Position numbers and translations under genes: made by a program | NCBI GenBank assembly: GCA_019321725.1 | Contig: CM033122.1 | Span: forward strand, 15,898,274-15,962,273 | DNA: 64,000 bases | Direction of reading: 5' to 3' | Source: Paulownia fortunei | Lineage: Eukaryota; Streptophyta; Magnoliopsida; Lamiales; Paulowniaceae | Notes under the pieces: model-generated | Databases searched by the model: none | Told to the model about the DNA's origin: nothing | What the model saw: the letters and a program-made list of their open reading frames with translations, nothing else | In this document: positions 11,283 to 23,270 of the stretch, in pieces | Position numbering within the stretch: position 1 is the first letter of the stretch | Layout of the letters: the number at the start of each line of letters is the position of its first letter

Positions 11283-11330
11283 CCAATTTCTTGCTCCCTT
11301 TCACTCAAAACTTAGCATTTCTTCCAAGTC

Positions 11331-12661
11331 ATCTTATGGGCCTTTCACAAGGCTAGCTGGTCATTGTAAATTTAATTTTTCTCAAGATTAGTTTTGGCCT
11401 TTCTTGTGTGTGTAGATTTCTGGTTTTTCAGGTTGTTGGCTAGGCAAGAGCAGATTGGTGTAATGATTAAAGATTTTGACTTCTGCTTTTTTCGACCTAA
11501 AGGATTTATTCATCATTGCTTCATGTATTTTTCTCTGCATTAGATACTATTCTACATGGGTTTTTGTTGTTCTTTTTTTCTTTCCTTTTGTCAGTTTACT
11601 CACTCTGAGCTCTCTCATTTATGCTGATTTTTTTTCATGATGGCTTCAAGAATCTACTCTGTCTGTTTATGCTCTCATCTGGTCTGCATACTTTTCTCTC
11701 CTTTTACCTTATTGACTTTTGTAAATGGCATCATTACTATCATGGGGTGTTGTAGTCTCATTCCTCCACTCATTTTTTGGCCTTTTTCCATTAGGGTTTC
11801 TCTTGTTTCTTCACATGAAAACTCTTCCAACAAAAAGCTTTATGTGTAATTCATCAGTTCCAGAAGGGCTGGAAACTTCTTACTAAAGGGTTTTGGTTTT
11901 TTCAACAAATAACTCCAGATCTGTAGAGTTCACATTTCAATAGAACATGATCTGTGCAAGTTCTTGAATATTGTGCTTACATGCTCATGCTTGTATTATG
12001 GGGGTCATTAGAATATCTGGGTGATTTTCATCATCCATCCCTCCTGGATTCAATGGCAACTGATCCAGTACATCCAAGAATTTCACTTTATTATACAGCA
12101 TGTTGTTTATAGATGGACCTATTTGGCCTTCTTGTGCTATGTGTGTCCATCATTTGTTCTATATATGGGAAAAAAAGGTTCTTGAGTTGAGATTAGTTCT
12201 ATGGGCCCTCAAGATTTGTGAATACTTCATCAAATATGGGAATTTTCTTATTCCCCTTTCTGCTCTACTTTTGCAGTTAAGTTCTGTGTATATTTCTGCT
12301 TTCATCCTTGAAATTGATCTTATTATTTCCACTCTGTAAAAGCTGGTTAACACTTGTTAAAGAATGATTTTCAGCATCTCTGGAGTGTGTGGATGAATGT
12401 GAGTACATATTTGTCTTTTAGAAGCAACTATAATTCCACAAATTGATGAACCCTTCTTCTTGAGTCCCCCAAAATTATGCTTTCAATTGATGTGATAAGG
12501 TCACAAATTAGAATAGAAGACCCATAATGCTGTTGACCTCGGGTGCTGCTGCAATGGCCTCAAATCACTGTCCATGAATAGCAAGAAAACTTCTCATCCT
12601 GTTTTGACAGCTATTTTCTCCAAAGTTTAAATTCTTGATTTTCACTCAAATAAACAGTAAT

Positions 12662-12664
<3 letters not shown>
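11331..12664. other. Downstream flank of MIR166, no clear gene
   Basis: T-rich, moderately complex sequence that could be the 3' part, introns included, of the pri-miRNA transcript. Short ORFs (for example 11,637-11,849 and 12,100-12,339) show no domain or codon signature. Confidence 0.4.

Positions 12665-12729
<65 letters not shown>
12665..12729. repeat. (GA)n microsatellite, about 65 bp
   Basis: Uninterrupted GA dinucleotides, about 32 copies, roughly 1.4 kb downstream of miR166. Confidence 0.97.
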
Positions 12730-12732
<3 letters not shown>

Positions 12733-13783
12733 CTTGTGATTTGAATGATAATAGTTTGATGGGATTTTTCAAAAAGCTGGCCAGAAATCCCAGAGGTTAC
12801 TTGAAGAATTGTGCAGGGGAATCTAGGAAGGAAAAATAATATACTTTGGATACATCCCCAAGATATAATATATATATGTGTCTTGGGATGTTTTGTCAGT
12901 AATTTGTTTTTTACTTGAATATTTTACTTCAAACTGAAACAATTAGTTTATCTTGGGCACATGGGATTCCAAATTGCATTCAAGCTGCAGGTTGCTTATG
13001 AACTGTGGGAGATGAAAAGAGAAAGTACTGTATTGCTTTCATTTAATTATTCTTTTGTTCAAAGCTCTTATCATCTGCATTCCCTATATTTTGGTGTCTA
13101 TTTTTTCTATTTAGCCATTGTAGATTGAGTCCAAAGGCCACCACTCTTCATTTTCATCCCCATGGTGGAAAGATGAATTTCTTGTGTTAAAGTTTATGTT
13201 TTTTGTAATCCTTCCTATCGAAAATAGAATTGACTAACGATTTGCAAGGAACTGGAGTTAGTTTTCACACCCCTTTTTAAGATCCCAAAAAATTGACAAG
13301 TTCCATTTTTTAAGAACACACACAAGATTCTTCGCTGTAAAAAGTAAATGTTGATGCTGAGCATAATGGTAATTCTTAGATGAAAAAATGCGAAAGAAGA
13401 ATAATTTCGGGGAAAAAACCGGAAAAAAAAAAAAAAAGATGAATGTTGAAGTTTCTTGTAACTTTAATAGAAGCATAGTGTATGCAGGAAAATGATATGA
13501 AAGAAATGAAGTGGTGATTTTGGAAAAGCTGAATAGAACTATAGAAGAAAGGGTGTCATCTCCAGACAAGAAGTCAGACAGACAGGCCGGCCATTGAGTG
13601 GGTGGGGTGGGGGTGCGGGGGTGCTCAGCTTCTAATTGTGTCATCAATTGCTGAAGCCGATGCATCATAAAATACATTAAATGCCCTTTTGCAGTAGACA
13701 CTCCCAGAAATGAATGAATGCTCCATTTACTACATATAAATTGATTGTAGTACAAAATTAAAAACGATTTTTTTTTTTAAATT
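12730..13783. other. Intergenic; one long unsupported minus-strand ORF
   Basis: The minus strand is open for 165 codons at 13,258-13,755, but its second half is a poly-T-encoded Phe run and nothing in it resembles a known domain. Not called as a gene. The rest is non-repetitive AT-rich sequence. Confidence 0.4.
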
Positions 13784-14024
13784 ATACTCTCTCCCCCTCA
13801 TTTATATAGGCCTATTTTAAATAAAAGTTAAAAAGATGAAAATTTATAAATTCTTATATTATTATTCTTAAAAATAGTACTTCAGAGTTAATAGAATAAC
13901 ATTGTTATTTTAAGAAAAAAGGCACTTTTTGAAAAAACAAAAGGTTTTCTTCTTAGAAAAAAAAAAAAGACTTATTTATTTCCAAAAAAAAATAAAATGA
14001 TAAATTTGGAACGGATGGAATAAT
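13784..14024. mobile_element. Stowaway-like MITE
   Basis: The left end TACTCTCTCCCCCTCATTTATA and the right end AAATTTGGAACGGATGGAATA are imperfect inverted repeats of the grass/dicot CTCCCTCCGTTCC type, with TA at both borders. The roughly 240 bp AT-rich interior has no ORF. These are non-autonomous Tc1/mariner derivatives. Confidence 0.7.
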
Positions 14025-14239
14025 ATTTGAAATTTTGTTTGGTAGGAGTATTATCTATTATACTTAGTGAATAAACTAAATAATTATTTATTAATAACCT
14101 TGAAAGAAAAAAAAAAAACAGCAAAATTGACTCTTCAACATTGTTCGAATTTTCTTAAATAATAGTATTATTAGATCATTAGACAACAATTATTAAGCAA
14201 ACAAACAGAAAGAAATAAGCACAAAAAAACAGAAAAATT

Positions 14240-14241
<2 letters not shown>

Positions 14242-14272
<31 letters not shown>

Positions 14273-14295
14273 TCTCTCTCTCTCTCTCTCTCTCT
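14242..14295. repeat. Compound (GT)n(CT)n microsatellite
   Basis: About 14 GT units directly followed by about 12 CT units. The short ORFs on both strands here (VCVCV and SLSLS repeats) are by-products. Confidence 0.97.
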
Positions 14296-16369
14296 TTTTC
14301 GAAGTAGAGTCGGCATCAGCATTTATACCACGGTTTCCTTCTTCAAACCATTTTGTTTTCAAGTGGACAATGATAAGGCTATTTGTTCTGTTTATTTTTC
14401 CTGAAAATCTACTGAGGACAGAAATGTCAGCTTAAGTTCTGCAGGTTTTTGCTTTTACTCCCACATTTTCAGCAATCCCATAATTTTATTTATTTTACTG
14501 AATAAAAATTCACTAAACTGATTAGTCTATAAAGTATGGCTAGCTTCCTTTTCTTTCTTTTTTTTTTTTTTTTTTCATTTTCATGCATTTTTCTATAAAA
14601 TTTCTTTCCATAATATATGGAGCTAGAATAGTGCATTGATATTTTATTACTTGATCAAGAAGAATATGTCTGGATCTTCGATTTTAGTAAGAAAATACTA
14701 AAAAAGAATATTATTCATCCGTTCGGTTTAAAATGAGTAAACGATTTTTGTACAAATATAATTATTAGACGTATTTGTGGATTTATGTACATCTATTTCA
14801 TATATTTTTAATACTCACTTGCATACATTTTTTTTAATGTTACAATTATTTTTTCAAAGAAAAATAAGATGAATTTAATTTTCTCTATTTTTTATATATA
14901 TAGGCATTTTGGAATATTATTGTCTTATTTAGGTTACATATGACTTATTTAGGCGGGAAATAAATATCATTAGCTTCATAGCCTTCTTATGCTTGGAGCA
15001 AAAACCCTAATACACGGTTAGTAACCAAGAAATTGCACCAATATATCTATATATCTACTTGGTACGTAGAAAGTAGAAATAAAAAATTGTCACCTTAAGC
15101 TCTAAAATATTTTACATGATCGTATTGAAAAAGGACAAGAAAAAGGTGACACTTGGGGAAAAAAAATGTTTTAATTTATTTTTTAAAAATAAAAACCATT
15201 CAAATATTTACTTAATCAAAATACAAGCACTGCACGGGATGAAGTTTCGATACTGACCAAATGTTATAAGTCTTGATACAATATATGTGTCAAAAACATT
15301 AAAGCAGACAATGATAGTGAAAATATTAACTGGTTTATATGGTTCAAAAGAAAATTATGAGAAATTGTAGTAAAAAAAAAATAATTATGTTCAGCTAAAT
15401 TCAACTGAATTATTATTTGGTGATAGGGACCTTTATGAGGTCTCCTAAATAATTCATTTTCTCATTGTCGGTCTATAGATATATATGTCCTTGAAGGCTT
15501 GATCAATTCAAATGCAAATTTAAATATATGATTTGTTTTGAGTGTTTTGAAGGAAGTATTTTGAAAGAATGTATTGAAAAGTATGATATATTAGAAGAAT
15601 AATATATTAAAAAACGCGATATATGTTTGTTTTTATTTTATGAGAATTAAAAAAAATAAAACATTATGAAAAATAAAACACAGATATTCCCAATAATAAT
15701 GGGTAAGTTTGCTTTTGAAATTGGGCCAAATACTGTCCATTTTTTGTAAAATTAAATCAAATACTCGACTTCAAAAATATCTCAAATAAGTGATACTTAT
15801 AACATACTGTTAATTATCAATTAGGTTGTGTCAAGTGGTAAGTTGACATCCAAAAATTTTCGAATTTCATGAAACCTGTGGTATTAATCTATTGTTATAA
15901 CAGTGTTTCTATCTTTACATTTTTTTTAAAAAAAAAATTACTCTCAATCAGACTTGAATCTAAAACAATTATGATCTAATTTTGTAATTGATTAAAACTT
16001 TGAATCAAAATGCAAATCCGATAACTTATATAGCGGTCATTTTCAATTATTTCAATGTATTTCTTTGGATTTATTATATGAAATGATATGGTTGAAGAAA
16101 AAAATTTAGAGAGAGAAAAAAATTTAGAGGGAGAATAGAAAGGAGAAATAAAACGGTTGGAGAAAAAAAAAACTTTTGAGAGGGAAAAAGCATAAAACGT
16201 TGGAAAAGAGAGATAGAGAGAGAAGAGATGATAAAAACAACCTTTGCATTTATTTTTTAAATGGGGTCAATCTGGTCCATGCATTAAAAGGATACCAAGA
16301 TAGTTAATCTAGCATATTCATGCTTAATTTATACTATTTATTTAAGAGGGAAGAAGGGAAGGGGTCAGA
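14296..16369. other. AT-rich intergenic, possible second MITE end
   Basis: No gene. ATTATTCATCCGTTCGG at about 14,713 looks like a Stowaway-type left end, with a weak partner near 14,905-14,923 (CATTTTGGAATATTATTG). Poly-T near 14,560, purine-rich AGAGAGA stretches at 16,100-16,230. Confidence 0.4.
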
Positions 16370-17100
16370 GTTTAAATTGGTTTATCAAATGTGTATTTTT
16401 TTAATGTGACCTAGGTTAGGGTTTAGACTGTATTAACTTGAGCTCTGGCTAGATTAGTTGTTGAATGGTTAAATTAGATCAAAACCATAGTCTGGTTGGT
16501 TGGCTCGGTATGAAAATTCTTGAAATACACTCTAACATTTTGAGTTGTGCATAAACTATCGAGTCCTATGAGAGCTCTTAAATTCTGCATGAGCTATTCA
16601 ACCTTGTATAAAACGAGCTATTAAATGGGTCTAATCGATTCATTCTTTAGAACTTATTTATGAACGATTGCATGATCTACTTTTAGATTGGGATAGACCA
16701 ACTTGTCCTATAAGACTTACATTTCTCGTATCATGCATGTTCATGCAAAAGGATAATGCCAATAATTATTTATGAATAGTAAGAGAGAATCTAATTTAGA
16801 GTAAATCAGAAAAATAAAAACATGTATACCATACGGTTATAATAAATTAAGGTTTGAAATATCTTACTCACCCCTACTATAATATCCATAAATAACAAGG
16901 ATCAACTCAAAAAACGCATGTTTTTTGCCTTTTTCTTCAAACAACTACTAACTTAGGTATCGGAGTATCGAGTCAGTTCAATATTTATTTTGTAGGTCAT
17001 TATTGGTGGAGTTGAAAGCGAAGATCAACAATTAAATTTTTGAGGTGCACCAGATATCTTTCGAGTACATCACTTCCTAAAATCACCTTCAACCTCTAAC
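16370..17100 (+). repeat. Possible gypsy LTR remnant
   Basis: Around 16,945-17,030 the order ACTAACTTAGGTATCGGAGT ... TTTTGTAGGTCATTATTGG resembles the U5 end of the E3 LTR (ACTAACTTAAGCATCAAAGG ... TTTTGCAGGCTTGTTGG at 61,451-61,525). No partner LTR or internal domain is visible and the ends are not defined. Confidence 0.35.
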
Positions 17101-17228
17101 GTATTAGTAGTATTAAAAGGTTCAAGTAGTGAATTTAAAATTTTTAACCAAAAAACACAATTATTACCCACAGATTCTTTGTTTTCAACATTGTGCTTTA
17201 ATCATTTTACAAAGTCTTTTGCAATGTT

Positions 17229-17574
17229 AGAAATTGCAATGGAGGTTCAAACCCAATCCACCATCAACCCACCCCATTTTTATTATTACAAATAGGTTTA
17301 GATTGATTTTTAAATTTTATTTTCAAATTATCCCATCCCATTTATTTTTTTAATTTTTAATTTATTATATATATATTTATACTATATTATGTTTTTAGAA
17401 AATATATATTTTTTATAAAGTTTTAATGTATTATTTTTTTAATATTTTTAAAATAATAAATGGATCTAGCGGGTCTAACTCGCCGAATCGGAGTTCTGGT
17501 TCAAGTTCAGCTCCTCAAAATTCTTGGTCAGGCGGGCCTCGAGTTTGACCAAACTTGTCCCTTTACCATCCCTA
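17229..17574. repeat. Dispersed AT-rich repeat, copy 1
   Basis: Outer parts are GC-richer and complementary in sense: left TAGAAATTGCAATGGAGG, right CCCTTTACCATCCCTA (reverse complement TAGGGATGGTAAAGGG). The centre is A/T-only. Related copies occur at 42,114-42,478 and 52,213-52,590. Likely a non-autonomous DNA transposon. Confidence 0.55.
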
Positions 17575-20500
17575 GGTAGTGTTAAAATCCAAAAGTATTA
17601 TTTATTGCAGTTGATATTTTTTCTTCTATTATAATACCACTAATATATTTTTTAAATTTTGAAAATACAAATTCATGGATAATTGCCCTTTTGGTAAAAA
17701 CTTCCATTGCACTGTTTCAGATTTCATTTCTTAGATTAGGCTCGATCATCCAATCTGATTTGGATATTTTAGTAAGAAAAATAATTTGTTTTTAATCAAT
17801 TTAAATTTTCCAAAAATTAATTATATCATAAAAGTTGGATAGATTTTGAAGTACATCCATATTTTTGTTATTTTATATTTCCATATATGCTATTCTTATA
17901 AATATATATGTATCACCACAATGTGATAAATTATCCATTTCGCCTTATATTTGTTTCAGTTAACTCAGTTGTGTGTAATAAAAATAATAATATTTTTGTC
18001 ATTTTAGATTTTCCTTTGTACTATTCATATCAACATGTATAAATACAATTTAACATGGTATCCATTTCGCCTTCTATTTATTTCGCTCAACTCAATTGCA
18101 TGTAGTAAGAAGTTTATGCTCTTAAAAAGCTATTTAATTTTATACATATGGCTATATTCATATTATTAAAAAGTTATTCATCAAGTGTACCTCTGTCGCT
18201 AATAAATACTTAATAAAAAAATATATAGAATCAAAAAATAACCACCATCTTGTCTTGATTGAAGACAGGCAGAAAATTCGCCCAAAAGTAATGTAAATGG
18301 GGATTTCGCTCACAAAAGTAAGTATTTGATAATTTGAATTTCTCCCTAATCCAAATGAAAATTAATTAATTGGGAAAAATATAATTTGCAACCGAATTAC
18401 TTGCATTTTCACACTTCCCTACCTAAACCAATTTTTTTTGGTACTTAACCCCCATGTTAAGTGAAAATTACAATCATTAGCATGGTGATCTATTATTTAT
18501 AGCGGGCTCATAATGATGGAATTAGGTGGCGAACTTTGGTTTATTGGTATGCTGGTGGAGTTAAGGTAATAAAGACGGTTAGTCCTGTGAATTCGGTCCG
18601 ATCGAATTATGGATAATGAAATATTCTCTGATGATTGAATTCTCTTAATTGAGATAGCCACATCAAGTATTTATCCGTTCTAATCTTTTCCGTATAAAAA
18701 AGAAAAATAAAAATTACACTGTTCCATTTGTAAGTGAATTCTAATGGAATATTCAACTGAAATTGCTTCACACGATTTTGAAGGGCACAATGGTCAAACT
18801 ATATTTAATAAATCACACTGTCCCCCAGCTTCGTGCATTTTTCTATTTCACACTTTGCTCCTCAACTTCAAAAACTACATGAGATTATGAAACTATCATC
18901 TTCAATTCTTGTCATTCTACTTTTTAGCTAGGATATTATTAAATTAAAATTATAACCAAATATATATAGGTTACGTTTGAGTTCATTTTTAAGTATGTTT
19001 TCTATATATATATTAAAAGAATTTACAAGATTTCTTTGGTATTTCCATAAAAATAAAATGTGTCGGGATTAGTGAGTTGTTTATTTGATCAATTAATTGA
19101 TGAGTTGATTTGATATTTTATTTTGAGAAAAGATGTTTGATTTACGTCTCTTTGCAATAATGAATATTTTTTAAAATAAAGTATTAATTTTTTTGAAAAT
19201 GGGGTATATGCTTTTAGAAATAGTGTATATGCTTTGAAGTATTGTTTTCTGAAAATGTTAAAATAAAAATATCAAAAAATGTGAAATAAAAAAAATACAT
19301 TTTTGGATTGTTAAAACGCTAACTTTTTGTTGACAAATATCCAAACATACCCCATCGATTTATGTTGATATTCACTAGTTTTTAATGTTGATATTTATGG
19401 ATAAAATTATTTCTGCTTTAACAATATAGTTTATGTAATTAGTGTACTTAGATCCTATTCTAAGATGAAGACTGCAAATATACACTACTTAAAGTTAAAC
19501 AAACTAAAATGTATTTTCAAGAACAAATAAATCAAAACTTGAATAAATTTAGAAAAAAACATAAAAATTATTATGATTTTAATGTGACTGATTAACTTTA
19601 TATTTAAAATTTTGTTAATGCTCTATATCGGTATAGGATTTGCCAATGTAAAGTTATAATTTCATGTATTTGAATTTAAGTTTGATGAACCAAATTGAAA
19701 TAATAGAACTTAGGATTTAACAAAGGAAAGTTGAAAACAAAGAAAAAAACATAAGTTTAATACTAACTTTTTTTTTTAATTAAAATAACTATTTTGATAT
19801 AATACTAGATACTAAGGAAATGGGCTGACTTTTAGATATAGTCTCATAATCTCATGCGATTTCAGTATAATTTTTTTTTTTTTTTTTTTTGGTTGTTGGT
19901 GGTGGGGTGGGGGGTTGTTACAAATTGAAAAAATATGCAAAATTTTGGGAACAACATGATTCACTGAATATAATCTGATGATTTTACTTTTTAAAATCAT
20001 ATGTTTAATACATGTGTGAGAATTTCAATAGAATATTTTGCTCAAAATTTACTTCGTCATATTGTAGGATTATAATTTATGCCAAATGTTTTGCACATTC
20101 AAAATGGGGAACAGATCCAATTTAAAAGGGTCGGGTCAACACATGACAATTCAAACTATTGGGTTAGGCTCGGGTCACTCATTATAGTGACTTATTGATA
20201 GTTGAATTTTATCATAAATGTCTAATTGAATATATTGAATGAATTCGATTTAATTTTATATTTATATTTTTTAGAATAATAGACATATTCTTGTAGATTC
20301 TAATTTAATTTCAAGTATTCATTTCTTTAATAATATATTCATGTAAGTAAATAAAATTTACCCTTATAATAATATAAATATAAAATGGAGTAATAATAAA
20401 TAATCCTGAAAGTAAGATATATAAATATTTATAATTTAATAATAAAGCGATAGCTTTGAATAGTGTAATTTATGAGATTAGATTTAATTTAATTTCTATA

Positions 20501-20999
20501 AAAACTGAGATTTAGAAAAAGTAGTTGAGAGAATAAAATAGCCACAATATAATAAAAGCAGAGCAAGTTATTCTTCTACTCTTTTTCTTCAATCTCAACT
20601 TTTAAAAATTAAATTTAATATTTCATTTGATAAATTTTTATTTTCAAAACTTTGCTAGTTTTTAGTTTCATTTATAAATTGTGTATAAAATTATTTCTCA
20701 TTATTGGATTGTTTTTTGTCACTCGGTTTTATATCGTATTAATTGTTCTCTTATTATTTTTTGTCCCTATAGAATGTCTGCTTTGAATTATAGCTACTAC
20801 ACTATATGTAAGCTCATCAAAAATCGCAATAAGAAACAAGCTAGATTGAAGTCTTTTCATTACATAAATTGTCGATTTATGCAATTAAAATGGAAGCTTT
20901 AATTATTGAAAACATGGAGTGTAGATAAATAAAATTATTTTTATTTTGAACATTTTAATCATATTTAATTTTTAAAGTAAATAGTAAATTAATCGATAT
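17575..20999. other. AT-rich intergenic with decayed repeats
   Basis: No gene recognised. 19,060-19,340 shares the phrase AAATAGTG(T/C)AT(A/T)TGCTTTGAA and neighbouring sequence with 37,060-37,270, indicating an old dispersed repeat. Poly-T at 19,869-19,890. 18,400-18,920 resembles common non-coding plant repeats but has no clear ends. Confidence 0.45.
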
Positions 21000-21770
21000 T
21001 TTAGTATTTATTTTCAGCCAATCAAATTTTGTCAAGTGTCAAATATCAGTTTTTGATAATCAAGATTGTTTCTTGTAAATTATAAAAATAAATATCAATA
21101 TTTTGATAATTTAAATCACATCTCGTGGTTAAAATAATAAATGTCAATCAAATCATGAAATACCAACCAAATCGCGTTATTTCATCAAATATATGATAGC
21201 AATAACTCATATCCTATAAGTATAAATATAGGTTATTTTCAAAAAATTAAAAATTCAAGTTGTGAAGAAGAAATCTAAGTAAGAAAAGCATTAAAACTAA
21301 TTCTCTCACCTTAAGGAGAACAAGTTCAAGAAAATCCACACTTTCAAGGTAAAAATCAAGATATTTATCGTAAAATCTATTCAAGTGGTAATGTTTATTT
21401 CAAAATTAAGTAGTTAAACTCTTGAATTAACGTTATTGAAAATTCAATCCATATTGGAAGAGATCAAATAACCACTTCCATCAACAAGTTACCAAATTCA
21501 CCAAATCAATATTTTTTAAGTTGTAATGTTTAATTCGAAATTAAGGTATTAAACCCTCGAATTAACATTATTAAATACCAAAATCAATTTGGAGAAGATC
21601 AAATTAACAATTCTACCTTCAAAATTTTAAATTTAAAAGATATTGTGTTTGAAAAGAAGAATCAGAGGATTAGTTAAAGACTGTAATCATTTAATTCTTT
21701 TGATATATTAAAATTTATTTGTATTATTTTTCTTATTTATAATTTTTACAAATAACGAAATTCGTGTTAT
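21000..21770 (+). repeat. Possible solo LTR remnant with internal 130-bp duplication
   Basis: A TATA-like TATAAATATAGG at about 21,222 is followed by a leader-like stretch. A tandem pair occurs at about 21,389-21,485 and 21,517-21,618: both read GTAATGTTTA(A/T)TTC(A/G)AAATTAAG, then GAATTAAC(G/A)TTATT, then GAAGATCAAAT. Promoter-plus-repeat layout suggests an LTR, but no terminal repeats or duplicated target site were found. Confidence 0.35.
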
Positions 21771-21924
21771 TCGGATTATTATTTATTTATTCATGAAAGA
21801 TTTTATGCCACCTATATTGGATAAAAGTAATACTTATATACATACGTATGATATAACGATTCACATGCATAGAACAAGCCCTTATTCATGATGCGCTAAG
21901 AATATTCGGAATTTGGAGATGTTT

Positions 21925-23270
21925 TGGTGGATATTTAAAGTTGGCATTTTAAAGACGAACAATCCATTTTTGGTTGGGTCATTTCTTCTTGATTTGAGAA
22001 GTTTTAATTGGTTCCATTCAGTTATATGCAGCCAATAGGTGGTCATTGTGGGTTTTCATTGTGCCTATTAAAGCTAAGGCTTATTTTGTTTCCTTGATAA
22101 GTTTTGATAGACAAAATGGACCAAGTTTGATCAAGTAATTGGTATGTTGGATTTTAGCCCATGATACATGTGAGGCCCGTTAAGTTGGATTGTAAGAATA
22201 ATATAGTAATTAATAGTAATAGATTAATTTATTAATAAATATTATATATATTTAGTTGGATTGTAAGAATGAAATATTAATATAAAATATAAATAAATAT
22301 ATATTTTATGGGATAAATAAGTGAGATTATACTAACATGATTATTATATCCTTTATAAATTTTTTTTTTCCTTTTCTTCAATTCATTCGTCTTCTATGGC
22401 CAAGAGTTTGCTATTCATTCACATTCATTTTCTTTCTCCTTCTTCCATGGTCATTCTTCTTTCTTCTTCTTCTTCTTCTTCTTCTTCTTATATGGCTGAC
22501 AGATTTCTTCACAATTTTTTTCCTTATTCCTTTCTTCTTTCTCTTTTCTTTCTTTCTTCTCCACTCATTTTCCCTCTTCTCTTCTCTCTTATTTCTTCCC
22601 TCTTTTTATTTCCATTCTCTCATCCCTTTATGGAGAATGAACTGGGAAGAAGAAAGATTTCATAAATAGAGAAAAAAGAGGTAGAAAAATGAATTGGTAG
22701 GAAAAGGGGTTTCTTAAATGTATTTGAATAAAATTGGGGATGTATGCTCAAAATTTATTTGTTTTGAGAGGCGCAAAGATCCATATAATTTCACTTTCAA
22801 TTTTAAGAATAAAATAAACAATTTATGTGTTTATACATTTTGTGGGCTTGGTGGGATAATTAAATCCCATATTCTAGGAATTTATATAAAATAAATAATT
22901 TCATAAATTTGAAATTGAACCAAACTTGTGGTTATCTGGTGAGCCAAAATCCTCAAAAGTATGCATTCCATAAATCCAACCCCGTCCATTGGAAATAAAA
23001 TAAACCAGGCCCAACAGTCTATCCAGTCAATCCTACTAATCCCATTTGCAAAATTCTGAATGAGCATAAGAGACAAATATAAAACCCCTCAGTATTACCT
23101 CTCTTTTGTGTCAATTGCTAGAAAGTATTGTGTAGCTGACTGTCCATTCCTTCAGTTATACAAAATCTGTCTTGCTCATTTTCATGTGCTATTTCAAAAG
23201 CTTCTATATGCAAATACCGAAACAAGGGATCACATCAATTGCAATACTATCATCTTTCATCTTTGAGTTT
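21925..23270. repeat. Dispersed repeat R1, copy 1 (split by about 980 bp)
   Basis: 21,925-22,078 and 23,058-23,270 align in order with the nearly continuous 35,942-36,375. Shared phrases include AAAGAC(G/A)AACAATCC, CATTGTGCCT, GAGACAAA, and TTGCTAGAAAG(T/C)ATTGTGTAGCT. The intervening 22,079-23,057 is absent from copy 2 and contains a (TTC)n run at 22,452-22,489 and pyrimidine-rich DNA. Long ORFs at 22,337-22,669 come from that low-complexity tract. Whether the 980 bp was inserted here or deleted in copy 2 is unknown. Confidence 0.6.
22452..22489. repeat. (TTC)n microsatellite
   Basis: About 12 trinucleotide units in a longer CT-rich tract. Confidence 0.95.

Larger units (their letters stand above)
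11030..11330 (+). ncRNA. MIR166: MIR166 precursor hairpin
   Basis: The 3' arm contains an exact miR166 (begins TCGGACCAGGC, ends TTCCCC). The 5' arm contains its star strand (begins GGAATGTTGTC, ends CTCGAGG). The lower stem continues beyond the duplex: 5' GGGA-GC...TTGAGGGGAATG pairs with 3' CATTCCCCCCAA...GCTCCC. The loop is long (about 134 nt), AT-rich, and contains a small secondary palindrome (TTGATCAAATCTTGATCA). In plants miR166 directs cleavage of class III HD-ZIP transcription factor mRNAs, setting leaf polarity, meristem and vascular pattern. The C/T-rich stretch at 10,900-11,060 looks like a 5' leader. The transcript ends are not visible, so the coordinates cover the hairpin only. 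Confidence 0.95.

Noticed and set aside
14171..14435. ORFs with Cys-Val, Ser-Leu or Thr-His repeats
   Set aside because: By-products of the (GT)n(CT)n microsatellite.
22337..22669. Two overlapping ORFs of 110 and 89 codons rich in Phe, Leu and Ser
   Set aside because: They arise from a CTT/TTC-rich tract including a (TTC)n microsatellite. Both frames are equally open and no domain is present.
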